Assembly: GCA_027490195.1 (NCBI GenBank)
Contig: JAIXYN010000044.1
Location: 44,532-108,531 of the forward strand
DNA from: Verrucomicrobiaceae bacterium
GTDB taxonomy: Bacteria; Verrucomicrobiota; Verrucomicrobiia; Verrucomicrobiales; Verrucomicrobiaceae
Reading direction: 5' to 3'
DNA length: 64,000 nucleotides
Part shown: piece by piece, positions 8,035-16,991 of the stretch
How the letters are laid out: the number at the start of each line of letters is the position of its first letter
How positions within the stretch are numbered: position 1 is the first letter of the stretch
The notes under the pieces: generated by a model
Database searches by the model: none
Seen by the model: the letters and a program-made list of their open reading frames with translations, nothing else
Told to the model about the DNA's origin: nothing
Translations under genes and position numbers: made by a program

Positions 8035-9709
8035 CGTTGTCGCGGAAGAAAGGGGCCATGAAAGTGTCCAGATCCTGAGCAGCAGCGGCGATGCGCTCAC
8101 GCTCCTGGCTGATGAGAGCCGCCTCGAAGGCTTCCAGGAAACCTTCCAGCGAGCGCCGCATCTCGCCTGAGAGATCGGCATACAGGCGGTTCGCACGCTC
8201 GATGCGCGCACGATTCTCCGGCCGGTCCGCCGGATTCGTCTTCAAGGGCTGCAGCTTGCGCAGCGCTGCGGCAATCTGCTCGGCGCTCAAAGTGCCGGGA
8301 CGCTGCTCAAAAACCTTCGTCACCTTTTGCCCGGTTTCCTTGATGGTAATATCGACTTCGAGAAGGCCATTCATGTCATAGCTGAAGCGTACATCCACCT
8401 GCCCTGGATATTTTTGACCGGGACGGGCGCGCAGCCCCTTGATGTGCAGCATGCCAATTTTCCGGTTGTCTTTGACCAGCCGGCTCTCGCCTTGATACAC
8501 CTGTACGGCCAGTTCATCCTGTTCTGGGGAGAGCGTGCTGAACAACTGGCTGCGGCTGCAGGGAACCATCGTATTGCGTTCGATGATCGGGGAGAAGAAG
8601 CCGGGCTCCCGGTGGCCGCGCACCAGCTCCTTGGTGGTTTCAATGCCCAGGGTGTGAGGGCACACATCCGTGAGTACCAGGTCTTTGACGGCGGCATCTC
8701 CCGCCACCAGCGCCTGCTGCACGGCGGCCCCGAGCGCCACCACACGGTCTGGATCCAGCGTGCGGGAGGGCTCCATGCCCAGCAGGTCACGCAGGTCATC
8801 ATAAACCACCGGCATGCGGCTGGCCCCGCCGACCAGCAAAACGGCGTCAATCTGTTTGGGCGTGAGCCCGGCATCACGCATCGCCCGGCGCACCACGGGC
8901 CGCAGGCGAGCCGTAATCTCCGCCGTGGAGGAGATGAAGTCATCCCGCGTGATCGGTGCCTCCTTGCCATGCAGGCTGATCGTGGTGCTGGTCTGCTTTG
9001 ACAGCTCGCGCTTGAGCACCTCCACGCGCTCACGCCAGCGCATGAAATCGACTGCGGGAGGGTTCCAATTGAACTCGCGCTCGATCCATTGGGCGAAGGC
9101 ATCGGTATAATCCTCTCCTCCCAGCCGGCTCTCACCCGAGGATGCCTTGACCTCGACCACGCCTTCGAACGATTCGAGCAGCGTAACATCAAAGGTGCCG
9201 CCCCCCAGGTCAAACACCAGCAGGGTGTTCAGCTCGTCCGTCGCGCGATAGCCGTAGGCCAGCGCTGCAGACGTTGGCTCATTGAGCAGGCGCAGCACCT
9301 TGAGTCCCGCAATGGCCGCCGCATCCACCGTGGCCTGGCGCTGCAGATCATGGAAATAGGCTGGCACCGTGATCACTGCCGAATCCACCGGGGTCTGAAG
9401 TTGGACCTCGGCGATGCGTTTCAATTCTCGCAGCACAAGCGCAGAGCATTCCACGGGCGACCATTTGCGCCCGCCAAACTCATACGTCGTGTCGGTGCCC
9501 ATGTCCCTCTTGAAGCATGCCTGCCCCGCATTCGGGGACGTCACCAGCCGGTCCTTGGCGGCACGCCCCACCAGCAGGGTGCCATCTTCTGCGACAGCGA
9601 CGACGGAAGGTATCAAATCCTCGCCCAGCTCATTCTTCAATGTCTCCGGCTGGCCATCACGCATGATGGCAACCAGACTGTTGGTGGTGCCAAGGTCGAT
9701 ACCGATCAT
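8027..9709 (-). CDS. hscC: HscC-type Hsp70 chaperone
   Basis: 560 residues, close to the length of E. coli HscC and shorter than DnaK (about 640). Phosphate-1 loop IGIDLGTTNSLVAI, connect region NEPTSAALAYGY, phosphate-2 DLGGGTFDVTLLE and adenosine motif LVGGASRMP are intact, so it should bind and hydrolyse ATP. The substrate-binding part is short and the lid reduced, without a DnaK-type EEVD tail. It overlaps the J-protein gene downstream and starts 24 bases after the nadA stop, suggesting an operon nadA-hscC-J protein. Clients unknown. Confidence 0.88.
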   Translation of the reverse strand: MIGIDLGTTNSLVAIMRDGQPETLKNELGEDLIPSVVAVAEDGTLLVGRAAKDRLVTSPNAGQACFKRDMGTDTTYEFGGRKWSPVECSALVLRELKRIAEVQLQTPVDSAVITVPAYFHDLQRQATVDAAAIAGLKVLRLLNEPTSAALAYGYRATDELNTLLVFDLGGGTFDVTLLESFEGVVEVKASSGESRLGGEDYTDAFAQWIEREFNWNPPAVDFMRWRERVEVLKRELSKQTSTTISLHGKEAPITRDDFISSTAEITARLRPVVRRAMRDAGLTPKQIDAVLLVGGASRMPVVYDDLRDLLGMEPSRTLDPDRVVALGAAVQQALVAGDAAVKDLVLTDVCPHTLGIETTKELVRGHREPGFFSPIIERNTMVPCSRSQLFSTLSPEQDELAVQVYQGESRLVKDNRKIGMLHIKGLRARPGQKYPGQVDVRFSYDMNGLLEVDITIKETGQKVTKVFEQRPGTLSAEQIAAALRKLQPLKTNPADRPENRARIERANRLYADLSGEMRRSLEGFLEAFEAALISQERERIAAAAQDLDTFMAPFFRDNDG

Positions 9710-9733
9710 CGCAGAGAAGGAGGTTCGGTTTTT

Positions 9734-10675
9734 CTACCGGCTCAGCTCCAGCATCCGCAGAATCGGCTTCTCCGCACGCTGGCGCAGATCTTCCGGCATC
9801 TCCACCTGCGGCGTTAGATCGCGCAGGCAGTCGTGCAGCTTTTGCAGCGTGTTGAGCTTCATGTAGCGGCAGTCCGCGCAGGCGCAGTGACCCGTGGGAC
9901 CGGGGATGAATTTCTTGCCGGGCACTTCGCGCTCAAGGCGATGCAGCATGCCGCTTTCGGTAACGATGATGAAAGCACTCGCGGGGCTGCTGCGGCAGTA
10001 ACCCACCATCTTCTCGGTACTGCACACTTCATCCGCCAGAATGCGGACGGCGTAGGTGCACTCGGGATGGGCCACGACCTTCGCATCCGGGTATTCGTCT
10101 TTGATCTGCTGGATGCTGTCGCGGGTGAACTCCACATGCACGTAGCAGGCGCCCTTCCACAGGTCCATCTTGCGGCCCGTGCGCTCCATCACCCATGATC
10201 CAAGGTTTTGATCCGGCACAAAAAGAATCGGGCGATCCTTCGGCGCGGCTTCGACGATCTTGTCCGCGTTGCCACTGGTGCAGATGCAGTCGCTCAGCGC
10301 CTTCACATGGCCGCTGCAGTTGATGTAGGCGATCACGTAATAGTTCTTGGCGGCATTCGCCTTCAGGAAGGCCTCAAGCTGCGGTCCGGGGCAGCTCTGC
10401 TCCAGCGAGCAGCCCGCATTGGCATCTGGCAGCACCACGATCTTGCCGGGGTTTACGATCTTGGCGGTTTCCGCCATGAAATGCACGCCGCAGAAGACGA
10501 TCACGTCCGCCTCGGTCTCCTTCGCCTTGTAGGCGAGGCCGAGGGAATCCCCCACAAAGTCCGCGATCTCCTGGATGGCCTTGTCCTGGTAATTGTGCGC
10601 CAGGATCACGGCATTGCGTTCTTTTTTGAGGCGGAGAATTTCTTCGGTAAGGCTGGGGGCGGTGGTGGCGACCAT
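9734..10675 (-). CDS. nadA: Quinolinate synthase
   Basis: 313 residues. NadA condenses iminoaspartate with dihydroxyacetone phosphate to quinolinate in de novo NAD synthesis, using a [4Fe-4S] cluster. Visible family blocks are the N-terminal AHNYQDKAIQEIADFVGDS, FCGVHFMAETAKI, the Cys-bearing INCSGHVKALSD, and the C-terminal GHCACADCRYMK region. ATG 10675 fits the family start. No nadB or nadC is visible nearby. The neighbouring hscC follows at 24 bases; a link between an Fe-S enzyme and HscC is possible but only inferred. Confidence 0.95.
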   Translation of the reverse strand: MVATTAPSLTEEILRLKKERNAVILAHNYQDKAIQEIADFVGDSLGLAYKAKETEADVIVFCGVHFMAETAKIVNPGKIVVLPDANAGCSLEQSCPGPQLEAFLKANAAKNYYVIAYINCSGHVKALSDCICTSGNADKIVEAAPKDRPILFVPDQNLGSWVMERTGRKMDLWKGACYVHVEFTRDSIQQIKDEYPDAKVVAHPECTYAVRILADEVCSTEKMVGYCRSSPASAFIIVTESGMLHRLEREVPGKKFIPGPTGHCACADCRYMKLNTLQKLHDCLRDLTPQVEMPEDLRQRAEKPILRMLELSR

Positions 10676-11055
10676 GGAAATGTGTGGAAGGAGAGCGTAA
10701 AACGGAGCGGAACGAGGTCAAGAGAGCTTCGTGGAAGCTCGTTCTCGTGCTCCGACTCGTCCTCGATCATGGTACGAACGCTAGCCTCTGCGGAATCGAG
10801 AAACTGAAAACTGCGAACTGGGAACTGAAAATTGCAAATTGGCCAGAGGCGCAGTGGTGCGTCGTGCATTCCTGCCTTGATCGCATCTCCATGCCATCAC
10901 CTCCTGCTCCGCCAATTTTCAGTTTTCAATTTTCAGTTCCCAGTTTGCATTGATTGCCCGCCGCGTTCGCCATGGCCGAGAATGCAGCGCCAAGACCGAC
11001 GACAAGCACACCCCATTCCATTCGACATTCCGCCTTCATCATTCCAAAGTTCCGC
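10676..11055. other. Intergenic region with long phrase-type inverted repeat
   Basis: 380 bases between divergent nadA and the plus-strand membrane-protein gene. It contains the inverted repeat described separately (10801-10950) and, at 11016-11052, a run of CATTC-type phrases resembling one arm of the repeats at 19490-19669 and 21061-21194. Reading frames across it are low-complexity and I do not accept them as genes. Confidence 0.6.
10801..10950. repeat. Long imperfect inverted repeat made of AACTG/AAAATTG phrases
   Basis: Left arm 10801-10842 and right arm 10912-10950 share a perfect 19-base core (AACTGGGAACTGAAAATTG and its complement) and further matching phrases; the right arm has one extra 7-base phrase. 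About 70 bases of unrelated sequence lie between them. The short repeated phrases (AACTG, GAAAATTG) make each arm internally repetitive. Confidence 0.75.
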
Positions 11056-11775
11056 GTGACCCAAAAACAGCCTCATCCCCTTCTCGATCTCGCACTCACC
11101 GTCATCCTCCCATCCATCGCGCTGGAAAAGCTCAGCGCGCCGGATCGCCTGGGGCCGCTTTGGGCGCTGATCGTGGCGCTGCTGCTGCCACTGGGTTTTG
11201 GCATCTGGTGCTTCATGAACAAGCGGGGACTGAACTTTTTCTCCGTGCTCGGTTTGATCGCCGTCATCATCACTGGGGTGCTGGGCCTGTGGAATCTGAA
11301 CGCCGTGTGGTTTGCCGCCAAGGAGGCCATGTTCCCCATCTTCCTCGGCATTGCCTTCCCGCTGAGCCATCGCTGGGGCAAGCCGCTCATCAACGAGATG
11401 CTGCTCAACCCGCAGATCATCAACCAGCCCGCCTTGCACCAGGCGCTCGACACCCCGGAGAAGCACCACAGCTTCGCGCAATTGCTCAAAAAAGCCTCCT
11501 GGGGCATGGCCGGCACGATGCTGCTGTCCTCGGCGATGAATTTTGCCCTGGCCATCTACCTGCTCGGCGACAAAGTTCCGGGCAGCGAGGAATACACCAA
11601 GGCCATTGGCCGCCTGAACTGGAGCGGCTTCCTCGTCATCGGCATCCCGCTCATGGGCGTGACGCTGGGCCTTCTGCTCTGGCTGCTGCGTTCCATCACC
11701 CGGCTCACTGGTTTGGAGCGGGACGATTTGATGAATCAGGGCACCACGGTGCGCAAGCAGGTGAACAACAGTTGA
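11056..11775 (+). CDS. VC0807-like integral membrane protein
   Basis: About 239 residues from the GTG at 11056, where the sequence becomes protein-like (VTQKQPHPLLDLALTV...). The longer frame from 10954 runs through repeat DNA and is unlikely. Five to six hydrophobic segments are visible, such as LWALIVALLLPLGFGIWCF and FFSVLGLIAVIITGVLGLW. The pattern resembles the VC0807 family of uncharacterised inner-membrane proteins. No catalytic motif is seen. Function unknown. Confidence 0.65.
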   Translation: MTQKQPHPLLDLALTVILPSIALEKLSAPDRLGPLWALIVALLLPLGFGIWCFMNKRGLNFFSVLGLIAVIITGVLGLWNLNAVWFAAKEAMFPIFLGIAFPLSHRWGKPLINEMLLNPQIINQPALHQALDTPEKHHSFAQLLKKASWGMAGTMLLSSAMNFALAIYLLGDKVPGSEEYTKAIGRLNWSGFLVIGIPLMGVTLGLLLWLLRSITRLTGLERDDLMNQGTTVRKQVNNS

Positions 11776-11839
11776 TTTCCTGCCTAAAAACCGTTTGCCC
11801 AAACCTCAGGAGCCGTTTATAGACTCCACCCCCGGACTC

Positions 11840-11914
11840 GCGCGATTAGCTCAGTGGTAGAGCATTACCTTGACATGGTAGGGGTCACAGGTTCGAACCC
11901 TGTATCGCGCACCA
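11840..11914 (+). tRNA. tRNA-Val (GAC)
   Basis: 75-base cloverleaf: acceptor GCGCGAT pairs with ATCGCGC, the D arm is GCTC/GAGC, the anticodon stem TTACC/GGTAG (outermost pair T-G) encloses loop TTGACAT with anticodon GAC, and the T arm ACAGG/CCTGT encloses TTCGAAC. The 3' end ACCA is encoded. The anticodon GAC reads GUC and GUU valine codons. Confidence 0.97.
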
Positions 11915-11975
11915 TCTTCGATTGAAGATTTCAGTCCACCCTCAGGCTCATATAAAACGAGAGCCTGCAGCATCC

Positions 11976-13385
11976 TCAACCCGCCAGCGGGATCTGCGGC
12001 ACGGTGATGACAAACTCCGCCCCCTGCCCCGCGTCACTTGCCACTGCCACGGTGCCGTTGTGCGCTTCCACAATGGCTTTCACCAAGCTCAGCCCAAGGC
12101 CCAGGCCGCGCTGAGTGCGGCTTTTGTCACCGCGATAGAGACGTTCCCAGATGTGCGGCTGATCGGTGGCGGGGATGCCCATGCCGGTGTCGCGAATGGT
12201 GACGGTCGCCGTGTTCTCAGCCGCGCGACAGGCCAGATGCACCTTGCCGCCCTCGGGCGTGTACTTGAGTGCGTTATCGAGCAAATTGGCGAAGGCCTGA
12301 CTGAGACGCGTGGGGTCCACAGAGGCCCGACAATCGGGCGCGAAATCGGTGGTGATGGTGATGTGCTTTTCCTCGCTGATGAGGTCGTACATCTCGATCA
12401 CCTGAGTGAGCAGCGCGGGGATGGACGTCAGCTCGCGGTGGAGCTTCATCATGCCGGCCTCGGCTTCGCTGATGTCCATCAGCGCCTTGAGCATGGTTAG
12501 CACGCGGTCGGATTCCTCCACGCAATCGGCCAGTGCCTCGCGTGCGACGGGATCAGGCGTGCTCTGCACGGCGGCCTCGGCTGTGCCGCGCAGGCGAGTC
12601 AGTGGGGTGCGCAGGTCATGCGCCACGTTGTCCAGCGCATGACGCATGCCTTGAATGAGCGATTGGTTCTTGTCGAGCAGGCGGTTGAACTCAGTGGCCA
12701 GTTCCTCCAGCTCAGCCTGACTGGCGTGGGCGGTGACACGGGCTGAAAAGTCGCCGGTGTCTGAGATGGTGCGCGCGGTGTCCACGACATCTCGCACCGG
12801 CTTGGTGGCGCGATGCGCAAAGTAGGCCCCGCCCAGCACGGCGAGCAGCAGCGTGGGCGTCATCACCAGCAGGAAGTTGCGGCGAAAGGGTTGCAGCACG
12901 GTCTCGCGACTGTTGGTACTGCGGCCGACTTGCAGGATGGAACCGTCATACAAGCGGGCGGTGGCGACGGTGAGATCGCGCTCGTCATCTTTGGGAATGC
13001 GCAGCCAGTCGGAGCGCTCGTTGTCGTTCTGCGTTTGCAGTGATGCGGCATCCGCCTGCAGCCAGTCGTTGGGCACATTCACAAACAGCACGCTGCCGAG
13101 ATTGCCCGTGACGCGGACAAAAAAGGACTTCGACTTGCTTTCATCCGTGCTGTTAAGCTTCACCAGATTGCGCAGCGCAGACAGGCCGCCGCTGGAATAC
13201 ACGGCGGCGCATTCCTTCAGCCGCGCGTCGATGACTTCGCGGTCCTTGCGCTCCAAAGCGGAGGCCAGCAGTACGTAAAGCAGCCCAAAGAGCACGACCG
13301 CACTCAGCGTGAAAATCAGCGCGTAGCCGAGCGTCAGCCGCACGGCGAAGCTGCGCCCCCAGTGCTTAAACAGGTTTGAGGACAT
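11976..13385 (-). CDS. Sensor histidine kinase (EnvZ/OmpR-type pair)
   Basis: 469 residues: first membrane helix at about 17-40, a periplasmic sensor region of about 120 residues, second helix near 165-185, a HAMP linker, then the HisKA dimerisation helix with phospho-acceptor His in [13 protein letters not shown] (about 253), N-box [14 protein letters not shown], and G-boxes DTGMGIP and [14 protein letters not shown]. All catalytic boxes are intact. Its start overlaps the end of the response-regulator gene by 20 bases, so the two are translationally coupled. The signal sensed is unknown. Confidence 0.93.
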   Translation of the reverse strand: MSSNLFKHWGRSFAVRLTLGYALIFTLSAVVLFGLLYVLLASALERKDREVIDARLKECAAVYSSGGLSALRNLVKLNSTDESKSKSFFVRVTGNLGSVLFVNVPNDWLQADAASLQTQNDNERSDWLRIPKDDERDLTVATARLYDGSILQVGRSTNSRETVLQPFRRNFLLVMTPTLLLAVLGGAYFAHRATKPVRDVVDTARTISDTGDFSARVTAHASQAELEELATEFNRLLDKNQSLIQGMRHALDNVAHDLRTPLTRLRGTAEAAVQSTPDPVAREALADCVEESDRVLTMLKALMDISEAEAGMMKLHRELTSIPALLTQVIEMYDLISEEKHITITTDFAPDCRASVDPTRLSQAFANLLDNALKYTPEGGKVHLACRAAENTATVTIRDTGMGIPATDQPHIWERLYRGDKSRTQRGLGLGLSLVKAIVEAHNGTVAVASDAGQGAEFVITVPQIPLAG

Positions 13386-14040
13386 AGCCGACTCCGCGAA
13401 TGGTTTGAATGAGTTTCACCTCGCAGTCCTTGTCCAGCTTGGCACGCAGACGGTGCACCAGCACGTCCACCACATTGGTCTGCGGATCGAAGCTGTAGTC
13501 CCACACATGCTCCAAAATCATCGTCTTCGTAACGACGCGCCCCGGCGTGCGCATCAGCAGCTCCAGCAGGGCAAACTCCCGGCTTTGCAGCTCGATGCTG
13601 CGACCTTCACGCCTCACTTCACGCGACAGCAAATCAAGCGTGACACCGGCGGCTGTAAGCGTCGTCGGCTCGACCACATGGGTGGCGCGGCGGATGAGCG
13701 CCTGCACGCGGGCCAGCAGTTCGGAAAAGGCGAAGGGCTTCGTCAGGTAATCATCGCCACCGGCTTGCAGTCCCTTCACACGGTCATCCACCGTGGCCTT
13801 GGCACTGAGGATGACCACCGGCGTATTGACCTTCTCTTTGCGCAGCTGCCGCAGCAGCGAAAGACCATCCAGCTTGGGCAGCATGAGATCCAGCACGATG
13901 CAGTCGTAGGTCACCGTGCAGGCCAGATCCAGCCCCTGCTCGCCATCGGCGGCAGCATCCACCCCGAAGCCGTTTTGCTTCAGTCCGTTCACAATGAACG
14001 AGGCGATCTTGCTGTCATCTTCGATCACTAAAAGGCGCAT
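13366..14040 (-). CDS. OmpR-family response regulator
   Basis: 224 residues from ATG 14040 ([11 protein letters not shown]), the family's usual N-terminus; the frame continues upstream to 14193 but that part is not receiver-like. Receiver domain: acidic pair at 8-9, phospho-Asp D51 in [11 protein letters not shown], conserved Thr/Ser in VVILSAKA and Lys in [14 protein letters not shown]. The C-terminal winged helix ([20 protein letters not shown], ... [15 protein letters not shown]) binds DNA. It is coupled to the downstream sensor kinase. A TGTGA-ACA-TCACA palindrome at about 14121-14135 lies upstream and could be an operator. Confidence 0.95.
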   Translation of the reverse strand: MRLLVIEDDSKIASFIVNGLKQNGFGVDAAADGEQGLDLACTVTYDCIVLDLMLPKLDGLSLLRQLRKEKVNTPVVILSAKATVDDRVKGLQAGGDDYLTKPFAFSELLARVQALIRRATHVVEPTTLTAAGVTLDLLSREVRREGRSIELQSREFALLELLMRTPGRVVTKTMILEHVWDYSFDPQTNVVDVLVHRLRAKLDKDCEVKLIQTIRGVGYVLKPV

Positions 14041-14160
14041 GGCTGGCGGGGTTTGCATATGGGTAGCTGCGCTGAGAAGGATTGTCCAATAGTGCGGCGC
14101 AATCAGGCATCGCTTCGACAAAATGTGAACATCACATCCGGCATCCTTTTTCGATTCCTC

Positions 14161-14223
14161 CCACAGATTCAGGAAACCCGCAGATTTCTCCAATCAACAA
14201 TCTGTGGCTTTCCTGAATCTGCG
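14161..14223. repeat. Nested inverted repeat with CAGATT phrases
   Basis: Outer arms 14161-14176 and 14208-14223 match at 15 of 16 positions (CCACAGATTCAGGAAA type); inside them 14178-14186 pairs with 14199-14207 (CCGCAGATT with AATCTGTGG, one wobble). The phrase CC(A/G)CAGATT therefore occurs in alternating orientation. It lies between the response-regulator promoter and the htrA terminator. The style resembles the phrase-type repeats elsewhere in the window. Confidence 0.7.
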
Positions 14224-14254
14224 GGAAAACTCTCCATGTGGATTTGCTTCGCCG

Positions 14255-14295
14255 CAAAGAAAGCCCGCCCCAGCACTTTCGCACCAGGGCGGGCT
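14255..14295 (-). terminator. Rho-independent terminator of the htrA-like gene
   Basis: On the minus strand, AGCCCGCCC pairs with GGGCGGGCT (14287-14295 with 14262-14270) and is followed by a TTTCTTT run. It is 20 bases after the htrA stop codon. Confidence 0.85.
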
Positions 14296-14314
14296 TCGCT
14301 CGATACCACACACA

Positions 14315-15838
14315 TTAGCCTTCTTTGCTTTCATCCACGACGATGAAGCGGGTGCCTGCACGGCTCCAGACCTTCACCAGCGTGACTTTGGTCGCAGGAT
14401 TTTCGCACAGAGCGGTGGCCTGCTCGGCGTTCTTCACGGGCTGGCGATTGATCTCAAGGATCACATCGCCCTGACGGAGGCCCGCATCATAGGCCACGGA
14501 ATCTTCCTCCACGGAGGCAACCACGGCACCCTTGATGTGAGAGGGCACCTTGAGCTGCTCACGCGCCGCTTGATCGAGGTCCGACACACCGACCCCATGC
14601 AGGGCGTCATCCGCATTGCCTGCGGCAGGAGTGGCGTCCGCCAGCTTGTCGCCGGGCAGTTCCTTGACGGTCACGGTGAGAGTCTGAGTCTTGCCATCGC
14701 GCAGCACATTCATGGGCACCGCGGCACCGGGGGTGGTGGAGCCCACCTGCAGTTTCAGATGACGGCTGTCAGTGACGGGCTTGCCATTGAAATCGGTGAT
14801 CACGTCGCCGCTCTTCACACCGGCTTTTTCAGCAGGGCTGTCAGGAGAGACACCGGACACCAGGGCACCTTTGGCAGCGTCCAGCTTAAACTGCTGCGCA
14901 AGCTGCGGAGTCACGTCCTGGATGTTCACACCGAGGAATCCACGCTCGACACGGCCTGTGTTGACGAGGCTTTCCATCACCCAGCGGGCGAGGTTCGTAG
15001 GCACTGCAAAGCCGACGCCTTGATTGCCACCGCTGCGGCTCAGGATGGCCGTGTTCATGCCGATGAGGCGACCTTCCACGTCCACCAGCGCACCACCTGA
15101 GTTGCCGGGATTGATGGCAGCATCCGTCTGGATGAAGTCCTCATAGTCGAGACCCATCGTGGCGCGGCCTTTGGCACTGATGATGCCGGTCGTCACCGTC
15201 TGGCCGATGCCAAAGGGATGACCCACGGCAAGCACCATGTCGCCGACTTCGATCTTGTCGCTGTCAGCAAAAGCCATGGCAGGCAGGTCCTTAGCTTCCA
15301 CCTTGACCACGGCCACATCCGTCTTCGGATCGCGGCCGATCACCTTGCCGCTGAACTCGCGTCCATCGTTCAGGCCGACCTTGATCGTGCTGGCATTTTC
15401 CACCACGTGGTTGTTGGTGAGGATGTAGCCGTCCTTGGTCACGATGATGCCGGAGCCGACGCCCTGTTCTTTGGGCGCATGACGCTGCTGACCGCGGCCA
15501 TGCTGCTGGAATTCCTCAGGCATCTGGAAGCCCGGGCCAAAGAAGCGGCGCAGGTCAAAGCCTTCGGGCATTTGCATCTGGCTGACCTTGGCCTCGCTCG
15601 AGACCGAGATTTTCACCACGCTTGGGGCCACGGCTTTCACAATGGGCGAGAAGCTCGGGAAGCCCCGGGCTGCGGTGGACAGCGGTGCATCGCTGACCTG
15701 AATGCGAAGCGGCTCCGCCTTGGTGCCCACCCCGTCTTTCGCAGACGTGAAGGCCACCAGCGAAGCACTCAGGACGCACACAGAGCCGAGCACGGCCGTG
15801 CGCTTCCATATCGACGGGTGAGAGGATGAGTTTTTCAT
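14315..15838 (-). CDS. htrA: DegP/HtrA-type periplasmic serine protease
   Basis: 507 residues from ATG 15838 (MKNSSSHPSIWKRTAV); ATG 15859 is an alternative. A signal/anchor segment (AVLGSVCVLSASLVAFTSA) precedes a trypsin-like domain with catalytic His in TNNHVV (about 144), Asp in DPKTDVAVV (about 176) and Ser in NPGNSGGAL (about 248). Two PDZ domains follow (near GFLGVNIQDV and near GVGVSDLDQA). A Gln/His-rich insert at 75-90 resembles the LA-loop region. It degrades or refolds damaged envelope proteins. The upstream two-component pair may regulate it, but it has its own terminator and the link is only positional. Confidence 0.93.
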   Translation of the reverse strand: MKNSSSHPSIWKRTAVLGSVCVLSASLVAFTSAKDGVGTKAEPLRIQVSDAPLSTAARGFPSFSPIVKAVAPSVVKISVSSEAKVSQMQMPEGFDLRRFFGPGFQMPEEFQQHGRGQQRHAPKEQGVGSGIIVTKDGYILTNNHVVENASTIKVGLNDGREFSGKVIGRDPKTDVAVVKVEAKDLPAMAFADSDKIEVGDMVLAVGHPFGIGQTVTTGIISAKGRATMGLDYEDFIQTDAAINPGNSGGALVDVEGRLIGMNTAILSRSGGNQGVGFAVPTNLARWVMESLVNTGRVERGFLGVNIQDVTPQLAQQFKLDAAKGALVSGVSPDSPAEKAGVKSGDVITDFNGKPVTDSRHLKLQVGSTTPGAAVPMNVLRDGKTQTLTVTVKELPGDKLADATPAAGNADDALHGVGVSDLDQAAREQLKVPSHIKGAVVASVEEDSVAYDAGLRQGDVILEINRQPVKNAEQATALCENPATKVTLVKVWSRAGTRFIVVDESKEG

Positions 15839-16056
15839 ACGAATATCAATGGGGTTCATGGGATTGTTGGGATGGATTGATTTCCACCGCCATGAAAGCA
15901 CCCCACGCATGCCGTTTGTGTTACTGGAGCATTACAAGCGTGTAAGGTTTGGGGGGAGGGAGGCACGTCCGACGCCCGGACGAAGAACAGCCGAAGGAAT
16001 TTGCCGAGGTGCGATCCGCAGTTGTCATGTGAGGCGGCCTGCGTCAGGATCAGTTC

Positions 16057-16206
16057 ATGCCAAAACGCGCTGCTGAGTTTTTCGCCGGGATCGGCCTCAT
16101 GAGAATGGGGCTGGACAAAGAAGGCTGGACCACGATCTGGGCCAATGACCTCGATGAAAAAAAGTGGGAGATGTATCGTGATAATTTCAACGATGGAGCC
16201 TTCTGA
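16057..16206 (+). pseudogene. N-terminal remnant of a cytosine-5 DNA methyltransferase
   Basis: A 49-codon frame, ATG 16057 to TGA 16204-16206, reads MPKRAAEFFAGIGLMRMGL, then a WANDLDEKKWEMYRDNF block. This is the SAM-binding motif I (FAGIG) and the motif II region of Dcm-type methyltransferases. The catalytic PC motif and target-recognition domain are absent; the next 760 bases encode a different protein in all frames I could read. So the methyltransferase has lost about 85 percent of its length. It heads an island with two restriction-associated genes. Family identification of motif I is strong; the deletion history is inferred. Confidence 0.75.
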
Positions 16207-16212
16207 GAAGCG

Positions 16213-16974
16213 ATGATTCTGAATCCAAATCAGATTGCATCGAGAGAAAAACAGGTACTCGCAGGACTGTTTCTTTCCAAGTTCGATCAAAAGGCACTTA
16301 CATCACTTGGCTTTGAAAACTTTACCGAAGCTTTTAATGCGCTCGGCTACGGTTTGGGGGGACGTCCCGCATCCATAAAGAACTACCGAGATGAGTTCGA
16401 CCCAATTTTTCCCAATGCGCGAAATGGCTGGAGAAACCGCAAGCGTCGTGATTACTGCATGAAGGTCGAGGAGGAGTATCGTGACTTAGCGCTAGGTGAT
16501 TTCGCCAAACTCGTCGCAAGTTTTGTGGGCACGGCTGAGCCAGATACAGGCAGCAAGGAGCGCAGTGTGGAGGATTTTACGCCAACGAGCTTCGCGAAGA
16601 GGCTTATTACAGGCAGAGCCGCAGAACAGTATTTCCAATCAATATATTCGAAGCTTTTAGAGTTTGAGGATTGCGAACTGGAGGACACTACTTCCCACGG
16701 CTGTGGTTATGACTTCCGCCTTTGGCCAAAAACGGGAGATTTATTTAAAGCCGTTGAAGTTAAGGGCATGGCTGATCAAAGCGGCTGGCTTTCGCTGACG
16801 GACAAGGAGCATGAAACCGCCATCAAATTGAAGGATCGATTTTTTCTTTTTGTTGTTAAAAACTTTCGAGAAAAACCCTTTCACGAAATGCATGCAGACC
16901 CCATCTCGGGCCCGTTGAAATTTGAACGGAAGGAGAGGCTCGTGCCACAAGTGTCGTGGGCTGCAGCCGCTTAA
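16213..16974 (+). CDS. DUF3883-domain putative restriction endonuclease
   Basis: 253 residues. The N-terminal part (SKFDQKALTSLGF, then IKNYRDEFDPIFPNARNGW) is the leader often seen on DUF3883 proteins beside methyltransferases. The C-terminal DUF3883 (NOV-C) domain has GRAAEQYF, HGCGYDFRL with D167, and AVEVKG with E182 and K184, the D-x(n)-E-x-K arrangement of PD-(D/E)XK nucleases, then LTDKEHETA. Base composition is less GC-rich than the flanks, suggesting transfer. It lies 6 bases after the methyltransferase remnant. With its methylase gone, an active nuclease should be harmful unless silent, inactive or protected otherwise. Confidence 0.72.
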   Translation: MILNPNQIASREKQVLAGLFLSKFDQKALTSLGFENFTEAFNALGYGLGGRPASIKNYRDEFDPIFPNARNGWRNRKRRDYCMKVEEEYRDLALGDFAKLVASFVGTAEPDTGSKERSVEDFTPTSFAKRLITGRAAEQYFQSIYSKLLEFEDCELEDTTSHGCGYDFRLWPKTGDLFKAVEVKGMADQSGWLSLTDKEHETAIKLKDRFFLFVVKNFREKPFHEMHADPISGPLKFERKERLVPQVSWAAAA

Positions 16975-16991
16975 CTCCTGCTGGAACTGTT

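Noticed and set aside
10954..11055. Upstream extension of the VC0807-like frame
   Set aside because: Runs through phrase-repeat DNA and is not protein-like; GTG at 11056 fits better.
14041..14193. Extended N-terminus of the response regulator
   Set aside because: The receiver domain begins at MRLLVIEDD; upstream codons are not conserved-looking and cross a regulatory palindrome.
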